A stretch of DNA of 64,000 nt from Planctomycetaceae bacterium (GCA_020638975.1 JACKHN010000002.1:1-64000); one strand, 5' to 3'; positions 50,280 through 60,096 are shown, numbered from the stretch's first letter. Notes: generated by a model not told the origin, from the letters alone. Numbers and translations are program-made.

Positions 50280-51081
50280 CCAAAAGTCAACAGAACCCGC
50301 CAACAAGCCGACGGTTGCGGTCTTCAAGTTCGCATCCTGCGACGGTTGTCAGCTCTCGTTGCTCGACGCAGAAGACGAATTACTGGCGATCGCGCACCAT
50401 GTCGAGATTGCTTACTTTCTCGAAGCTCGCACCCGGACGCTCGACGGTCCCTACGACATCGGTCTGGTCGAAGGTTCCATCACGACCGAGCATGATGCCG
50501 AGCGAATTCGCGACATCCGCAAGCAGTGCCGATACTTGGTCACGATCGGAGCCTGTGCCACGGCAGGCGGCATCCAGTCATTGCGGAACTGGGCGGACGT
50601 CGACGAGTTTATTCAGCAAGTTTATGCGACGCCCCAGTACATCAGCACGCTCGCCACGAGTACCGCGATCGCCGACCATGTGCCGGTCGATTTCGAATTG
50701 CGGGGCTGCCCGATCAACAAGGATCAGCTAGTCGAACTGATTACGGCACTCGTGATCGGACGCGTACCACGTGTTCCGAACTACAGCGTGTGTGTCGAAT
50801 GCAAGCGTCGCGGCACCGTATGTGTCGCGGTTGCAAAAGGCATCTCGTGCCTGGGCCCGGTGACACAAGCGGGTTGCGGCGCGATCTGTCCGGCGTTCAA
50901 TCGCGATTGCTTTGGTTGCTATGGACCGCAGGAGTTCGTGAATGTGACGAGCTTGACCAGGCGGTACGAATCGCAAGGTGAATCGCGCGAGCATCTCGTC
51001 CGGTTGGTCCGCAACTTCAACGGCTATGCCCCAGCGTTTCGCGCCGCGAGCGATGCCTTGGAGGAACAATCGCATGAGTGA
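50263..51081 (+). CDS. hydD: [NiFe]-hydrogenase small (delta) subunit
   Basis: A 272-aa small subunit with no Tat leader, so the enzyme is cytosolic. The proximal-cluster start FKFASCDGCQLSLLD (Cys26, Cys29) and GACATAGG follow the family. The C-terminal part CVECKRRGTVCVAVAKGISC and CGAICPAFNRDCFGCYGP gives ligands for further [4Fe-4S] clusters. Start 50263 is inside the end of the FAD subunit gene; its stop overlaps the large-subunit start by 8 bases. Confidence 0.92.
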   Translation: MSKTSNQKSTEPANKPTVAVFKFASCDGCQLSLLDAEDELLAIAHHVEIAYFLEARTRTLDGPYDIGLVEGSITTEHDAERIRDIRKQCRYLVTIGACATAGGIQSLRNWADVDEFIQQVYATPQYISTLATSTAIADHVPVDFELRGCPINKDQLVELITALVIGRVPRVPNYSVCVECKRRGTVCVAVAKGISCLGPVTQAGCGAICPAFNRDCFGCYGPQEFVNVTSLTRRYESQGESREHLVRLVRNFNGYAPAFRAASDALEEQSHE

Positions 51082-52378
51082 CAAGCGGCAATTCGAAGTG
51101 AAAGCACTCTCTCGCGTCGAAGGGGAAGGTCGTTTATATGTTCGTGTTGATGGCGACAAGGTCGAACACGTCGAGCTAAATATCTACGAGCCGCCACGCT
51201 TCTTCGAGAGTTTCTTGCGGGGACGCGAGGTTCGTGAAGTGCCTGACATTACGGCTCGCATCTGCGGCATCTGCCCAGTCGCCTATCAGATGACCGCTTG
51301 CCACGCCTTGGAGAAGGCACTCGGCCTGACCATGACGCCGGAGATACGGCTCCTGCGCCGACTGCTTTATTGCGGCGAATGGATCGAAAGCCACGCTTTG
51401 CACATGCACTTGCTGCATGCTCCCGACTTTCTCGGCTACGAAAGCGGCATCACGATGGCCGCCGACCATCGCGAGGTTGTCGAACGGGGCTTGCGGATGA
51501 AGAAGATTGGTAATGATCTGCTGGCGATTCTCGGCGGCCGAGCGATCCATCCGATCAACGTTACGGTCGGCGGGTTCTATCGTGCTCCGCGACGGAGCGA
51601 ATTGAAAAAGTTATTGCCTGAATTGGAATGGGGACTGGCTGCGGCTGTGGAAACCGTGCGACTGGTGGCAAGCTTTGATTTCCCCGCGTTCGACCAGGCG
51701 TACGACTGCGTGTCGCTTCAGCACCCGAGTGAGTATCCGTTGAACGAAGGGCGGATTGTATCGTCGAGTGGTCTGGATATCAGCGTCGAAGAATACGAAA
51801 GCCATTTTGAAGAGCGGCACCTCCCGCAAAGCACGGCCTTGCACAGCGTCATGCTTCCCGCCGCCACATCGTATCTGGTCGGCCCTTTGCCGCGTGTGAA
51901 CCTGTGCCTCGGTCAATTGCTTCCCACGGCGCGGCGTGAAGCCGAGTCGTGTGGCATAGCGTGGCCATCGCAGAATAATTTCCATAGCATCGTCGCTCGC
52001 GGCATCGAACTCGTCGCGGCGTTTGAGGAGGCCGTCGAGATTGTCAGCCAATACCACGTCGAGCCGTCGGTCAGCCGAATCGAGTACACTCCGCATGCGG
52101 GCGAGGGCTGCCATGCGACCGAAGCGCCGCGCGGTTTGATCTATCATCGGTACCGAATTGGGGACGACGGCTTGATCGCGGAAGCCAAGATCGTGCCGCC
52201 CACCTCCCAGAATCAAGGCCAGATCGAAGACGACCTACGGCAGTTCGTGCCGAGCGTATTGCAGTATGATGATGCGGAAGCCACGCGCCGCTGCGAGCAT
52301 TTGATTCGCAACTACGATCCGTGCATCAGCTGCGCCACCCATTTCCTGACCCTCACGATCGATCGCCAAGGGAAGTGA
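51074..52378 (+). CDS. hydA: [NiFe]-hydrogenase large (alpha) subunit, group 3b-like
   Basis: A 434-aa catalytic subunit. The four nickel ligands are Cys64 and Cys67 (RICGICPVAYQ) and Cys417 and Cys420 (DPCISCATH). The tail FLTLTIDRQGK after His423 is what the protease removes. The 3b assignment rests on the four-subunit set and the CISCATH end. It reversibly links H2 to NAD(P)H; relatives can also reduce sulfur. It is followed by hypB after 8 bases. Confidence 0.94.
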   Translation: MSDKRQFEVKALSRVEGEGRLYVRVDGDKVEHVELNIYEPPRFFESFLRGREVREVPDITARICGICPVAYQMTACHALEKALGLTMTPEIRLLRRLLYCGEWIESHALHMHLLHAPDFLGYESGITMAADHREVVERGLRMKKIGNDLLAILGGRAIHPINVTVGGFYRAPRRSELKKLLPELEWGLAAAVETVRLVASFDFPAFDQAYDCVSLQHPSEYPLNEGRIVSSSGLDISVEEYESHFEERHLPQSTALHSVMLPAATSYLVGPLPRVNLCLGQLLPTARREAESCGIAWPSQNNFHSIVARGIELVAAFEEAVEIVSQYHVEPSVSRIEYTPHAGEGCHATEAPRGLIYHRYRIGDDGLIAEAKIVPPTSQNQGQIEDDLRQFVPSVLQYDDAEATRRCEHLIRNYDPCISCATHFLTLTIDRQGK

Positions 52379-52386
52379 ACCTACGT

Positions 52387-53076
52387 ATGGCGTCTCAAAC
52401 CATTAACGTCGGCAAAGATCTTCGCGCCGAACGCCTGCAGGCGGCGGAGGCGTTCCGGCAACGCATGACAGAGGCTGGAACCTACGTCGTAAGATTGTTG
52501 TCCTCGCCAGGAGCCGGGAAGACAACGCTGTTGCAGAAAACTGCCGAAATGTTAGGCCGTTCGCATCGTGTCGGCATTCTCGTCGGCGATGTTGAAACGG
52601 AACGCGACGCCGAGCGTTTGGCACCCTACGCACCGAGTATTCAGATCACGACCGGCGGAGCTTGCCACTTGGAATTGCCGTTGATCGAACGAGCGTTGCC
52701 GAAGTTAGGTAGTGAGGCCTTCGACTTCTTGTTCGTAGAAGACATTGGTAATCTGATTTGTCCTGCTTCGCATGAACTGGGCGAGCACTTGCGGGTGATC
52801 GTGTTAAGCACGACCGAAGGCGATGACAAGCCGGGCAAATACCCCAAGGCATTTCGCACAAGCCAAGCCGTTGTTCTGAGCAAAACGGATTTGCTACCTT
52901 ACGTTCCCTTCTCTTTGGAGAAGGCCGAAGCAGATGCGAGGTTGATTCGTCCCGACCTGACCTTCTTCGCGCTGAGTGCACTGCGTGACGAAGGCATTAC
53001 CCAATGGTGCGATTTTCTCTTGCACCGTCGCGCTGCGGTGATCGCTACAGCCAACGAACCTTTGCAGTCGATGTGA
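52387..53076 (+). CDS. hypB: Hydrogenase nickel-incorporation GTPase HypB
   Basis: A 229-aa GTPase. The P-loop is SSPGAGKTTLLQK, the switch/metal region is VGDVETERDAERL and TTGGACHLELPL, and the guanine motif is LSKTDLLPYV. The His-rich nickel-storage N-terminus of some HypB proteins is absent, so it delivers rather than stores nickel. It works with HypA. It lies 10 bases before hypF. Confidence 0.94.
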   Translation: MASQTINVGKDLRAERLQAAEAFRQRMTEAGTYVVRLLSSPGAGKTTLLQKTAEMLGRSHRVGILVGDVETERDAERLAPYAPSIQITTGGACHLELPLIERALPKLGSEAFDFLFVEDIGNLICPASHELGEHLRVIVLSTTEGDDKPGKYPKAFRTSQAVVLSKTDLLPYVPFSLEKAEADARLIRPDLTFFALSALRDEGITQWCDFLLHRRAAVIATANEPLQSM

Positions 53077-53086
53077 GGTTGCGAAC

Positions 53087-55381
53087 ATGACCGTCGCCGT
53101 CGCTTCCAAGTCGATCGTCGCCATCCGCATCTGCTTGAATGGGTGCGTGCAAGGTTCCGGAGTGCGACCCGCAGTTGCACGATTGGCGACGTCGCTCGAA
53201 CTGGCCGGATCGGTGCGAAATACGTTGGCTGGTTTGCAGATCGAAGTCGAAGGGCCTGCGGATCGACTCACGCAATTTCAATCGCTGCTCATGTCCTCGT
53301 TCTCTTCGAGCGCCTTCGTCGAGCAGATCCATGCGGCCGAGATCACTCCGACGCAGCGTTCCAAGTTCACCATCGAACGCGACAGCGCGACCGGCCCGCT
53401 GACAACTCAGATCCCGCCTGATGTTGTCGTCTGCCAAGAATGCTTGAAAGAGGTGAATGACCCTAACGACCGCAGGCACTCGTATCCGCTCAGCACATGT
53501 TCAACCTGCGGGCCACGTTTTTCCTTGATCCAGAGCATGCCGTTCGATCGCGATCAGACGACGATGGACGGATTCACCTTGTGTGAGGACTGTCGATCGG
53601 AGTATGAATCGCCCAGCGATCGGCGATATCACGCTCAAACGATTGCTTGTTCCGCATGCGGTCCGCAGGTGTGGCTCGCGGACGCAAATGGTGAATGCCT
53701 GAAGGCGGGAGTCGCAGCGATCATCGCTACGGCTCGCTCGATCCTTACTGGCAAGATCGTTGCCTTGCGCGGTATTGGCGGATATCAGCTGCTTTGCGAT
53801 GCCACCAACTGTGACGCGGTGGGCCGGTTGCGACAACGAAAAGGCAGGCCCGCAAAGCCATTTGCCGTGCTCGTCGCGTCGCTGACCGAGGCACAACGCT
53901 TGGCATTCATTGATGACGAAGAAGGTGACGCGCTGACCGACATGACGAATCCGATCGTGCTGCTTCGCGCGAGAGCTGGCGACGTGGCGGAAGCCGTCCA
54001 TCCAGGCCTGAACAAACTCGGGTTGATGTTACCCTCGACACCGTTGCACGCAAAGTTGCTAGAAAATGTCGGCAGACCGCTTGTTTGTACCAGTGCCAAT
54101 CGCGAGGGCGAACCACTCGAATTCGATGTTCCTGACGCCGAGACAATCTTGGCTGGCATCGCCGACCTTTGGCTGCATCACGATCGTCCCATCGCCCGCC
54201 CGGTTGACGATAGCGTTGTCCAAGTCATTGCCGGGCGACGCGTGACCCTACGTCTAGGACGCGGTTTGGCACCGCTGCCCTTGGATCTGCCTCCCGCCCG
54301 ACCTCAACTGGCAGTCGGTGGGCACATGAAGTCCGCGATCGCTTGGCACAACGGTTCGCAAGCCGCACTCGGACCGCATCTTGGCGACCTCGATACGGTT
54401 AGAACACGTGAACGATTTGCGCAACACATCACCGACATGAGTGCGCTGTATCGATTTGAACCGGAAGCAGCCGTACATGACCTGCATCCCGATTACTTTA
54501 CGACGCGTCATTGCAGCGAATCAGACGTCAGAACTTTGGGTGTTCAACATCACTTCGCCCATGTCGTCGCAGGCATGTTGGAACACGGTTTGCTCGATCG
54601 CGAAGTGCTCGGAGTCAGTTGGGATGGGACCGGCTTCGGTGAAGACGGAATGATGTGGGGCGGTGAGCTCTTGGCGGTCGATGGTACGAATGAGTACCGA
54701 CGCGTCGCCCATCTTCGACCATTTGGATTACATGGCGGCGACATCGCCGTTCGTCAGCCCTGGCGAATCGCTGTGTCGCTGCTGAGCGAATCCATGGCTG
54801 ACGATGCCTGGATCGAACAAGCGGCCTCACTTTGGCGCGGCCAACCGGTGGCGTCACTGCGAAAGATGCATCGGCAAACCACGAACGCAGTATCGTCAAC
54901 TAGCGTCGGACGTCTGTTTGATGCCGCAGCTGCGATCATCTTGGGAATCCATGCGGTTCAGTACGAGGGACAAGCGGCGATGAGGCTGGAATCGGTCGCC
55001 GCGAGCAGCTCCGAGGCTGGCTATTCACTTCCGTTTACCGCCGGGCAACTCGACTGGCGCGAGATGATTCTCTCCATTTGGGACGATCGTCTCGCTGGAG
55101 TTCCTCCTGCGGTGATGAGCGCACGGTTTCATCGAGCCTTGGCAGGCGGTATCGTAGCGGTTGCCGCTCAATTTCCAGAGCTACCAGTGGTTCTTGCCGG
55201 TGGGGTCTTTCAGAACAAACTGCTGACCGAGTTGGTCGTCGAGCTGATGAGCGACGATCGGGAGCGACTTAAGCTACCGGGAAAGATACCACCGAACGAC
55301 GGAGGCTTGGCGGCTGGGCAACTGGCGATTGCCGTGATGCGTGAACGCGCGAGCCAGCGATCCTTACAAATTACGGAATAG
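53087..55381 (+). CDS. hypF: Carbamoyltransferase HypF
   Basis: A 764-aa enzyme that turns carbamoyl phosphate into the cyanide ligands for the [NiFe] site. Domains in order: acylphosphatase-like (~10-95, with CVQGSGVRP, a mild variant of VQGVGFRP); zinc-finger pairs (~110-185: CQECLKEV, CSTCGPRFS, CEDCRSEY, CSACGPQV); YrdC-like (~200-375, with KGRPAKPFAVL); and the Kae1-like carbamoyltransferase (~400-760, with VQHHFAHVVAGMLEHG and VSWDGTGFGEDG). Full length for the family. Confidence 0.95.
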   Translation: MTVAVASKSIVAIRICLNGCVQGSGVRPAVARLATSLELAGSVRNTLAGLQIEVEGPADRLTQFQSLLMSSFSSSAFVEQIHAAEITPTQRSKFTIERDSATGPLTTQIPPDVVVCQECLKEVNDPNDRRHSYPLSTCSTCGPRFSLIQSMPFDRDQTTMDGFTLCEDCRSEYESPSDRRYHAQTIACSACGPQVWLADANGECLKAGVAAIIATARSILTGKIVALRGIGGYQLLCDATNCDAVGRLRQRKGRPAKPFAVLVASLTEAQRLAFIDDEEGDALTDMTNPIVLLRARAGDVAEAVHPGLNKLGLMLPSTPLHAKLLENVGRPLVCTSANREGEPLEFDVPDAETILAGIADLWLHHDRPIARPVDDSVVQVIAGRRVTLRLGRGLAPLPLDLPPARPQLAVGGHMKSAIAWHNGSQAALGPHLGDLDTVRTRERFAQHITDMSALYRFEPEAAVHDLHPDYFTTRHCSESDVRTLGVQHHFAHVVAGMLEHGLLDREVLGVSWDGTGFGEDGMMWGGELLAVDGTNEYRRVAHLRPFGLHGGDIAVRQPWRIAVSLLSESMADDAWIEQAASLWRGQPVASLRKMHRQTTNAVSSTSVGRLFDAAAAIILGIHAVQYEGQAAMRLESVAASSSEAGYSLPFTAGQLDWREMILSIWDDRLAGVPPAVMSARFHRALAGGIVAVAAQFPELPVVLAGGVFQNKLLTELVVELMSDDRERLKLPGKIPPNDGGLAAGQLAIAVMRERASQRSLQITE

Positions 55382-55385
55382 TGAC

Positions 55386-55646
55386 ATGTGCCTCGCCGTG
55401 CCCGGTCAATTGGTAGAGTGGATCGAACGCGAATCTCCCTTCGCGGAAGGCGTCGTGGAATTCGCTGGCGTCCGCCGGCGCACGAACTTGGCATGTGTGC
55501 CGGAGGCGGTTGTTGGCGACTTTGTGCTCGTACACGCGGGGGTTGCTATCAGCCGGATTGACGCCGACGAGGCTCAACGAATCCTGCGAACGCTTGAAGA
55601 GATTGAGTTCGACCAGCCGCCTTTCAAGAGCGAGGACTCGCTGTGA
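55386..55646 (+). CDS. hypC: Hydrogenase assembly chaperone HypC
   Basis: An 86-aa chaperone. Start 55386 is fixed by the invariant MCLAVPGQ, whose Cys2 carries the Fe(CN)2CO unit with HypD. GDFVLVHAGVAISRID is the conserved C-terminal part. Its stop overlaps the hypD GTG start. Confidence 0.95.
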   Translation: MCLAVPGQLVEWIERESPFAEGVVEFAGVRRRTNLACVPEAVVGDFVLVHAGVAISRIDADEAQRILRTLEEIEFDQPPFKSEDSL

Positions 55647-56734
55647 AGTACGTCGACGAGTATCGCAACCCGCAAATCTGTCGCCGATTGGTCGCCGAGA
55701 TCCGTGCATCAGCCTCGCGATGCTATACGATTATGGAGGTCTGTGGCGGGCAGACGCATGGGCTGTTGATGCACGGGATTGACCAGGAATTAGACGGCGT
55801 CATCGAGTTGCTCCACGGTCCCGGCTGTCCTGTCTGCGTGACCCCCGCGGAAGACATCGACTTCGCGATTTCGCTTTGCCAACGCGAGCGATTTACGGTC
55901 GTCACATTTGGTGACATGTTACGCGTTCCAGGAACGACCCTCAGTCTTCGTGAGGCACGAGCACGCGGCGGCGACGTGCGATTGGTATACTCGCCGCTCG
56001 ATGCCGTCCAACTTGCAAAAAGCGATCCAAGCCGAGAGTTCGTCTTCTTCGCCGTAGGTTTTGAGACAACGACCCCAGCAACCGCGTTGGCGGTGCAACA
56101 GGCTGCAAGCCTCGGCTTGGAGAATTTCTCGATGATCGTCGCTCACGTCCGCGTGCAACCCGCCATGGAAGCGATCATGGACGCGGACGCCTGCCGCGTG
56201 GAAGCGTTCTTGGCCGCAGGGCATGTATGCACCGTGAACGGCTACGCGTCGTACGATCGATTCGCCGAACGATATCGAGTGCCCGTTGTCGTGACGGGGT
56301 TTGAACCGGTTGATCTTCTCGGCGGAATTCTGAGTTGTGTTCTGCAATTGGAGCAGGGTGTTGCAAAAGTCGAGAATCGCTACGAGCGGAGCGTTCACCA
56401 CGCTGGCAATATCGAGGCGTTGCGCGTTGTCGACGAAACGTACGCGATCTGCGATCAGCCGTGGCGCGGTTTGGGGAAGATTCCCAATGGCGGACTTCGA
56501 TTGCGAGATCACTGGCGTCAGTTCGACGCCGCGCAGAAGTTCTCCCGAGTGGCTATGCCAATCGTCGAACCGACGCCCTGTCGAAGTGGTGATGTTCTGA
56601 CAGGTCGCATCCGGCCAACCGAGTGCGAATACTTTGGACGCGAATGCACGCAGGACACGCCTCTGGGTGCGCCGATGGTGTCGTCCGAAGGCGCGTGTGC
56701 CGCCTATGCCCGTCATGCGCGGCAACGTGTTTGA
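55643..56734 (+). CDS. hypD: Hydrogenase iron-ligand assembly protein HypD
   Basis: A 363-aa [4Fe-4S] protein that builds Fe(CN)2CO with HypC. It starts at GTG 55643 with GCGAGGACTC before it. Conserved parts are MEVCGGQTHGLLMHG, LHGPGCPVCVTPAEDID, FFAVGFETTTPATA and, at the end, CEYFGRECTQDTPLGAPMVS. All family cysteines appear to be present. Confidence 0.95.
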   Translation: MKYVDEYRNPQICRRLVAEIRASASRCYTIMEVCGGQTHGLLMHGIDQELDGVIELLHGPGCPVCVTPAEDIDFAISLCQRERFTVVTFGDMLRVPGTTLSLREARARGGDVRLVYSPLDAVQLAKSDPSREFVFFAVGFETTTPATALAVQQAASLGLENFSMIVAHVRVQPAMEAIMDADACRVEAFLAAGHVCTVNGYASYDRFAERYRVPVVVTGFEPVDLLGGILSCVLQLEQGVAKVENRYERSVHHAGNIEALRVVDETYAICDQPWRGLGKIPNGGLRLRDHWRQFDAAQKFSRVAMPIVEPTPCRSGDVLTGRIRPTECEYFGRECTQDTPLGAPMVSSEGACAAYARHARQRV

Positions 56735-56752
56735 GTGCGTCAGGAGGCCACC

Positions 56753-57799
56753 ATGAACGATGAACCTTCGCTAAGTTGCCCGCTGCCCGACGATGGGCGT
56801 GATGGCGAGATCTCACTGGCGCACGGCGAGGGCGGGCGGCTGACTCGCGAGTTGCTGCGTGACTTGCTGGCCCCGCTTCAAAACGAGCATCTTGTCTCCC
56901 TGCCAGACGGAGCAACGCTGACTGCATCCTCGGAACAACTCGTCTTCACGACCGATAGCTACGTGGTCACCCCGCTATTTTTCCCTGGTGGAGACATCGG
57001 TTCGCTGGCGGTCTTTGGGACTGCAAATGACTTAGCCGTCTCGGGTGCTCGGCCTCGCTGGTTGAGTTTGAGTTTGATCATTGAAGAAAGGTTCTCGAAG
57101 CGAGAACTTGCTAGGATCGTCGCCAGCATCGCGCAAGCCGCACTCACTACCAATGTGCAGATCGTCACCGGCGATACGAAAGTTGTGCCACGCGGTGCCG
57201 CCGATCGATTATTCATCAATACGGCGGGAATCGGCGAACTCACCCTTCCGACACCCGGACCCGGAAAACTGGAAGAAGGTGATCGAATATTGGTTACGGG
57301 GCCAATTGGACAGCATGGTTTGGCGGTACTGATCGCTCGCGAAGGGCTCGGGCTCGATCCAGTTCCTGTCAGTGATAGCGCATCCCTCTGGCCCGCTGTG
57401 GATGCCCTGCGCGACGCAGGCATTCAAGTGAAGGCGATGCGCGATGCAACTCGCGGCGGCGTTGCCGCGGTCTTACATGAGTGGGCGGATGCTTGCAGTC
57501 AGACCTTGGTGCTTGAAGCCGAAGCGATACCGATCCGCCCGACCTGTCGCGGTGCTTGCGAGCTGCTCGGCCTCGACCCACTCCATATCGCTTGCGAAGG
57601 CACGATGGTAGTCGCTGTTGCGGACAAAGAGGCGGACAAAGCTCTTCGCGTCCTGCGTGACGTTGCGGTGAGTCACTCAGCCGTTGAAATCGGCAGTGTC
57701 GTCGAGAGGCGAATCGCTCCGGTGGCCATCCGCCGATCACTCGGACAACTCGTGCCTCTTGATGAACCAACCGGCGCACCACTGCCGCGAATATGTTGA
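56753..57799 (+). CDS. hypE: Hydrogenase maturation protein HypE
   Basis: A 348-aa ATP-dependent dehydratase. Start 56753 is chosen because AGGAGG stands just before it. It begins the conserved core at LAHGEGGRLTRELL and has FTTDSYVVTPLFFPGGDIG, VTGDTKVVPRGAAD and RDATRGGVAAVLHEWA. The protein ends PRIC, whose terminal Cys receives the carbamoyl group from HypF and is dehydrated to thiocyanate. It closes the hydrogenase locus. Confidence 0.95.
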   Translation: MNDEPSLSCPLPDDGRDGEISLAHGEGGRLTRELLRDLLAPLQNEHLVSLPDGATLTASSEQLVFTTDSYVVTPLFFPGGDIGSLAVFGTANDLAVSGARPRWLSLSLIIEERFSKRELARIVASIAQAALTTNVQIVTGDTKVVPRGAADRLFINTAGIGELTLPTPGPGKLEEGDRILVTGPIGQHGLAVLIAREGLGLDPVPVSDSASLWPAVDALRDAGIQVKAMRDATRGGVAAVLHEWADACSQTLVLEAEAIPIRPTCRGACELLGLDPLHIACEGTMVVAVADKEADKALRVLRDVAVSHSAVEIGSVVERRIAPVAIRRSLGQLVPLDEPTGAPLPRIC

Positions 57800-57836
57800 G
57801 CGCACGAGATTGCACCTTCAGCAAGCGCCAAGGCGA

Positions 57837-58793
57837 CTAGCGATAGTTATCGTGACAATCAGAGCAGGCCTTGGCGATCTCGCCGGTTGCCTTACGCGCC
57901 TGTTCCGCGTTGTTGGATTTAACGGCGGCAACGACATCCAGGGCACTTCGCTTCATCAGATTTGCAAAGCCAGCGTAGGTTTCGTCGTCGCCGTCTTCCA
58001 TTCCTTCGCGCGTCAATACTTCTGCAATCGCCGCGACTATCTCGGCTTCACGCAAGATCCCCTCGATCTCTTCCGAGAACGCGTCGGCACTGGAAGTCCA
58101 TTTTGCCAGCTTCTTCTCCTGAGCAGCTTCCAGTCGCTGCATGAGGGGCGAACGATCGGCGATCGTCTCCCAGTTGTTGTCTTCGCTCTCGGCTTTTTCG
58201 GCAAGCGCGGCGCCGTTCAGGATGTCTTGCAGTTCGTCTTTGCGTTTTTTCGACTCGTTGTAGACATTGTTGTTGCCGGCTTTCGCATTGGAAGCCGTCC
58301 GGGAAAAGATATCGCGAGCGGCAGCAGCGTCTCGTTTCCATCGAACATCCGCGTCGTATTCGTTGATAATGGCAAAGAGCATCGCCAGCACGCTGAAGTC
58401 GCGGCGTATTTCTTTGTATCCCCGTCCCGCAAAATCCTGTGGCGTTGTGATGTTCTTGTCGGTCGCCAGTTTAATCGCCTTGATCTCGTCCTCGATCGAA
58501 ACGCCCGAGATGATTTTCGACCAAGCGTACGATTCTCCGCCTGTGGCGCCAGCGTCACCGACCGCTCCACCAGCGGGAGCCTGAACGATCTTTACGTTCG
58601 GGTTCGCTGGACGTTCGCCGTCGAGCCTGGCAAATACATCTGGGAAGAAGATGCGATTGGTTTTTGCCGAGTCAAATGTTGGCAGCTTTGCACGATTCGC
58701 CGGTGTACGACCTTGGCCGCTGGCCACGATTGCTAGAATCGCCACGACGCATATTGAGGCAAAAACAGGCTTTAGTAAGAGTAGACTTCGCAT
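57837..58793 (-). CDS. Exported cytochrome c'-like monohaem protein
   Basis: A 318-aa protein started at ATG 58793 (a GTG at 58814 is possible). A signal peptide (SLLLLKPVFASICVVAILAI) is followed by a helical, charged body and a single CSDCH haem motif four residues from the C-terminus (KACSDCHDNYR). This fits planctomycete cytochrome c'-like four-helix proteins with an added N-terminal region; a second helical bundle may occupy ~60-190. It converges with hypE. Role unknown; it is periplasmic, so not a direct partner of the cytosolic hydrogenase. Confidence 0.78.
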   Translation of the reverse strand: MRSLLLLKPVFASICVVAILAIVASGQGRTPANRAKLPTFDSAKTNRIFFPDVFARLDGERPANPNVKIVQAPAGGAVGDAGATGGESYAWSKIISGVSIEDEIKAIKLATDKNITTPQDFAGRGYKEIRRDFSVLAMLFAIINEYDADVRWKRDAAAARDIFSRTASNAKAGNNNVYNESKKRKDELQDILNGAALAEKAESEDNNWETIADRSPLMQRLEAAQEKKLAKWTSSADAFSEEIEGILREAEIVAAIAEVLTREGMEDGDDETYAGFANLMKRSALDVVAAVKSNNAEQARKATGEIAKACSDCHDNYR

Positions 58794-58886
58794 CGAGCTA
58801 GATCCAATTACCACAAGGAAACGGCAGGAACGTCAGTTTCGATTATCAACGTACGACTCCTCGGAGGCAAGCGCGATTGAGCTAGG

Positions 58887-58987
58887 GTAGTGGTACCGTT
58901 TGCCGTAAGTCGGGCACTCCTGCCCGACAAGAGACGGCCAAGGGTGGCCGTCCTACTTTCAGGAATCGCAAACTGTACCACCACTAC
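58887..58987. repeat. Intergenic palindromic element with two inner hairpins
   Basis: Outer arms GTAGTGGTACCGTTTGC (58887-58903) and 58968-58987 (near-complementary) enclose a GTCGGGCA/TGCCCGAC hairpin (58909-58927) and an ACGGCCA/TGGCCGT hairpin (58934-58951). It lies between the cytochrome gene and the isomerase gene. Same build as the elements at 2.6 and 17.7 kb. Confidence 0.75.
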
Positions 58988-58992
58988 CTGAG

Positions 58993-59970
58993 CTACCGGC
59001 TGCGTCGCGGCACGTTTGCACGAGCGAACTGGGGTGCGATGTTGGCGTAGCATGATTTTGCCGCCGCGATGGGATCATAACCAGCTTGACCGGATACCAT
59101 TCCGCTGACCTCACAGCAAATATCGGCTCGGTAGCCACCTGTGTAGAATCGTCGGAAGAGATCCGCGTAGTCGAAGGACTTGCTCTCACCCGGCAGGACA
59201 AACTGGAAGCCCTTGTCGGTTTTCAGCGTGTCCTTGATGGCAATATGCGCCGTATAGGGCAAGGCAGTCTCGACGGTTTTCGCCACGGACAGATCGCGGA
59301 ACGCGTAGTGACTGTAGTCGTAGACCATTCGAATCCAGGGCGTATTGTCCAACTGTTGGATCAGCCAGACCGCTTCCAATGGCTGCGACATCCCGCCGCC
59401 ACGATGCGGCTTGATTGCGATCACGGTCTCCGTTTCCTCTGCCAACTTGGCCCAGTCGCTTAAGCGATCGAGGAACATCGCTTTCTGATCTTCCCAAGTG
59501 CCACCGCCGAGCACCGTTTGAATGAGCGGAGGTGCGTGAGGGCTGAGGTCGTGACCAAGCTGAGCGACATCACGCAAGCGAGCGAGACCCGCTTGGTGTT
59601 CTGCCTCGTCTTTGACGGGAAACAGGTGTTCCATCAACGCAGTGAGTCGCAGACCTGAATCCGTCAAGAGCGAGCGGACTTGGTTGCGGCGAGGCTTCGG
59701 CATCCGAGCAGGTGCAGCATCCCAGTCGGCTCGTGCGGCGATCTCAATCCCGTCGTAGCCGATTTCCGCCACCGTACGGATCGCATCCTCGGTTGACATC
59801 GACTTCATGCCATAAGTCCCAAAGCTGAACGTCACGCCATTGGGTGTGTTGTTGTTGGCCGACGATGTTGCCGAGTCAAGCCCAACCACCGCGCTCGCCG
59901 CGATCGCAGTGGATAGAAATTCACGCCGATTGACGGACGCACCTTGTGGTCTGTGGTCGTTTCTATTCAT
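58993..59970 (-). CDS. Tat-exported xylose-isomerase-like TIM-barrel protein
   Basis: A 325-aa protein started at ATG 59970. A twin-arginine leader (NRREFLSTAIAASAVVGL) shows export. The sugar phosphate isomerase/epimerase barrel follows: SFGTYGMKSMSTEDAI, GYDGIEIAARADW, VIAIKPHRGGG, MVYDYSHYAF, HIAIKDTLKT and CCEVSGMV. Metal-ligand residues are likely in these strand ends. Substrate unknown; planctomycetes have many such exported barrels. Confidence 0.88.
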   Translation of the reverse strand: MNRNDHRPQGASVNRREFLSTAIAASAVVGLDSATSSANNNTPNGVTFSFGTYGMKSMSTEDAIRTVAEIGYDGIEIAARADWDAAPARMPKPRRNQVRSLLTDSGLRLTALMEHLFPVKDEAEHQAGLARLRDVAQLGHDLSPHAPPLIQTVLGGGTWEDQKAMFLDRLSDWAKLAEETETVIAIKPHRGGGMSQPLEAVWLIQQLDNTPWIRMVYDYSHYAFRDLSVAKTVETALPYTAHIAIKDTLKTDKGFQFVLPGESKSFDYADLFRRFYTGGYRADICCEVSGMVSGQAGYDPIAAAKSCYANIAPQFARANVPRRSR

Positions 59971-60096
59971 GAGGGTCACGCTCTCGAGTCGTTTCGTTAT
60001 GCCAGAAGCGGGCAGGGTCATTGTAGTTAGAAACGACCTGCCGTAGAGTACCCAAAGCACCGTGGACTTGTGATTCGATCCAATTGAACCAACGAA

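Noticed and set aside
51074..52378. Selenocysteine in the hydrogenase large subunit
   Set aside because: All four nickel ligands are encoded by Cys codons; no in-frame TGA occurs before the normal stop.
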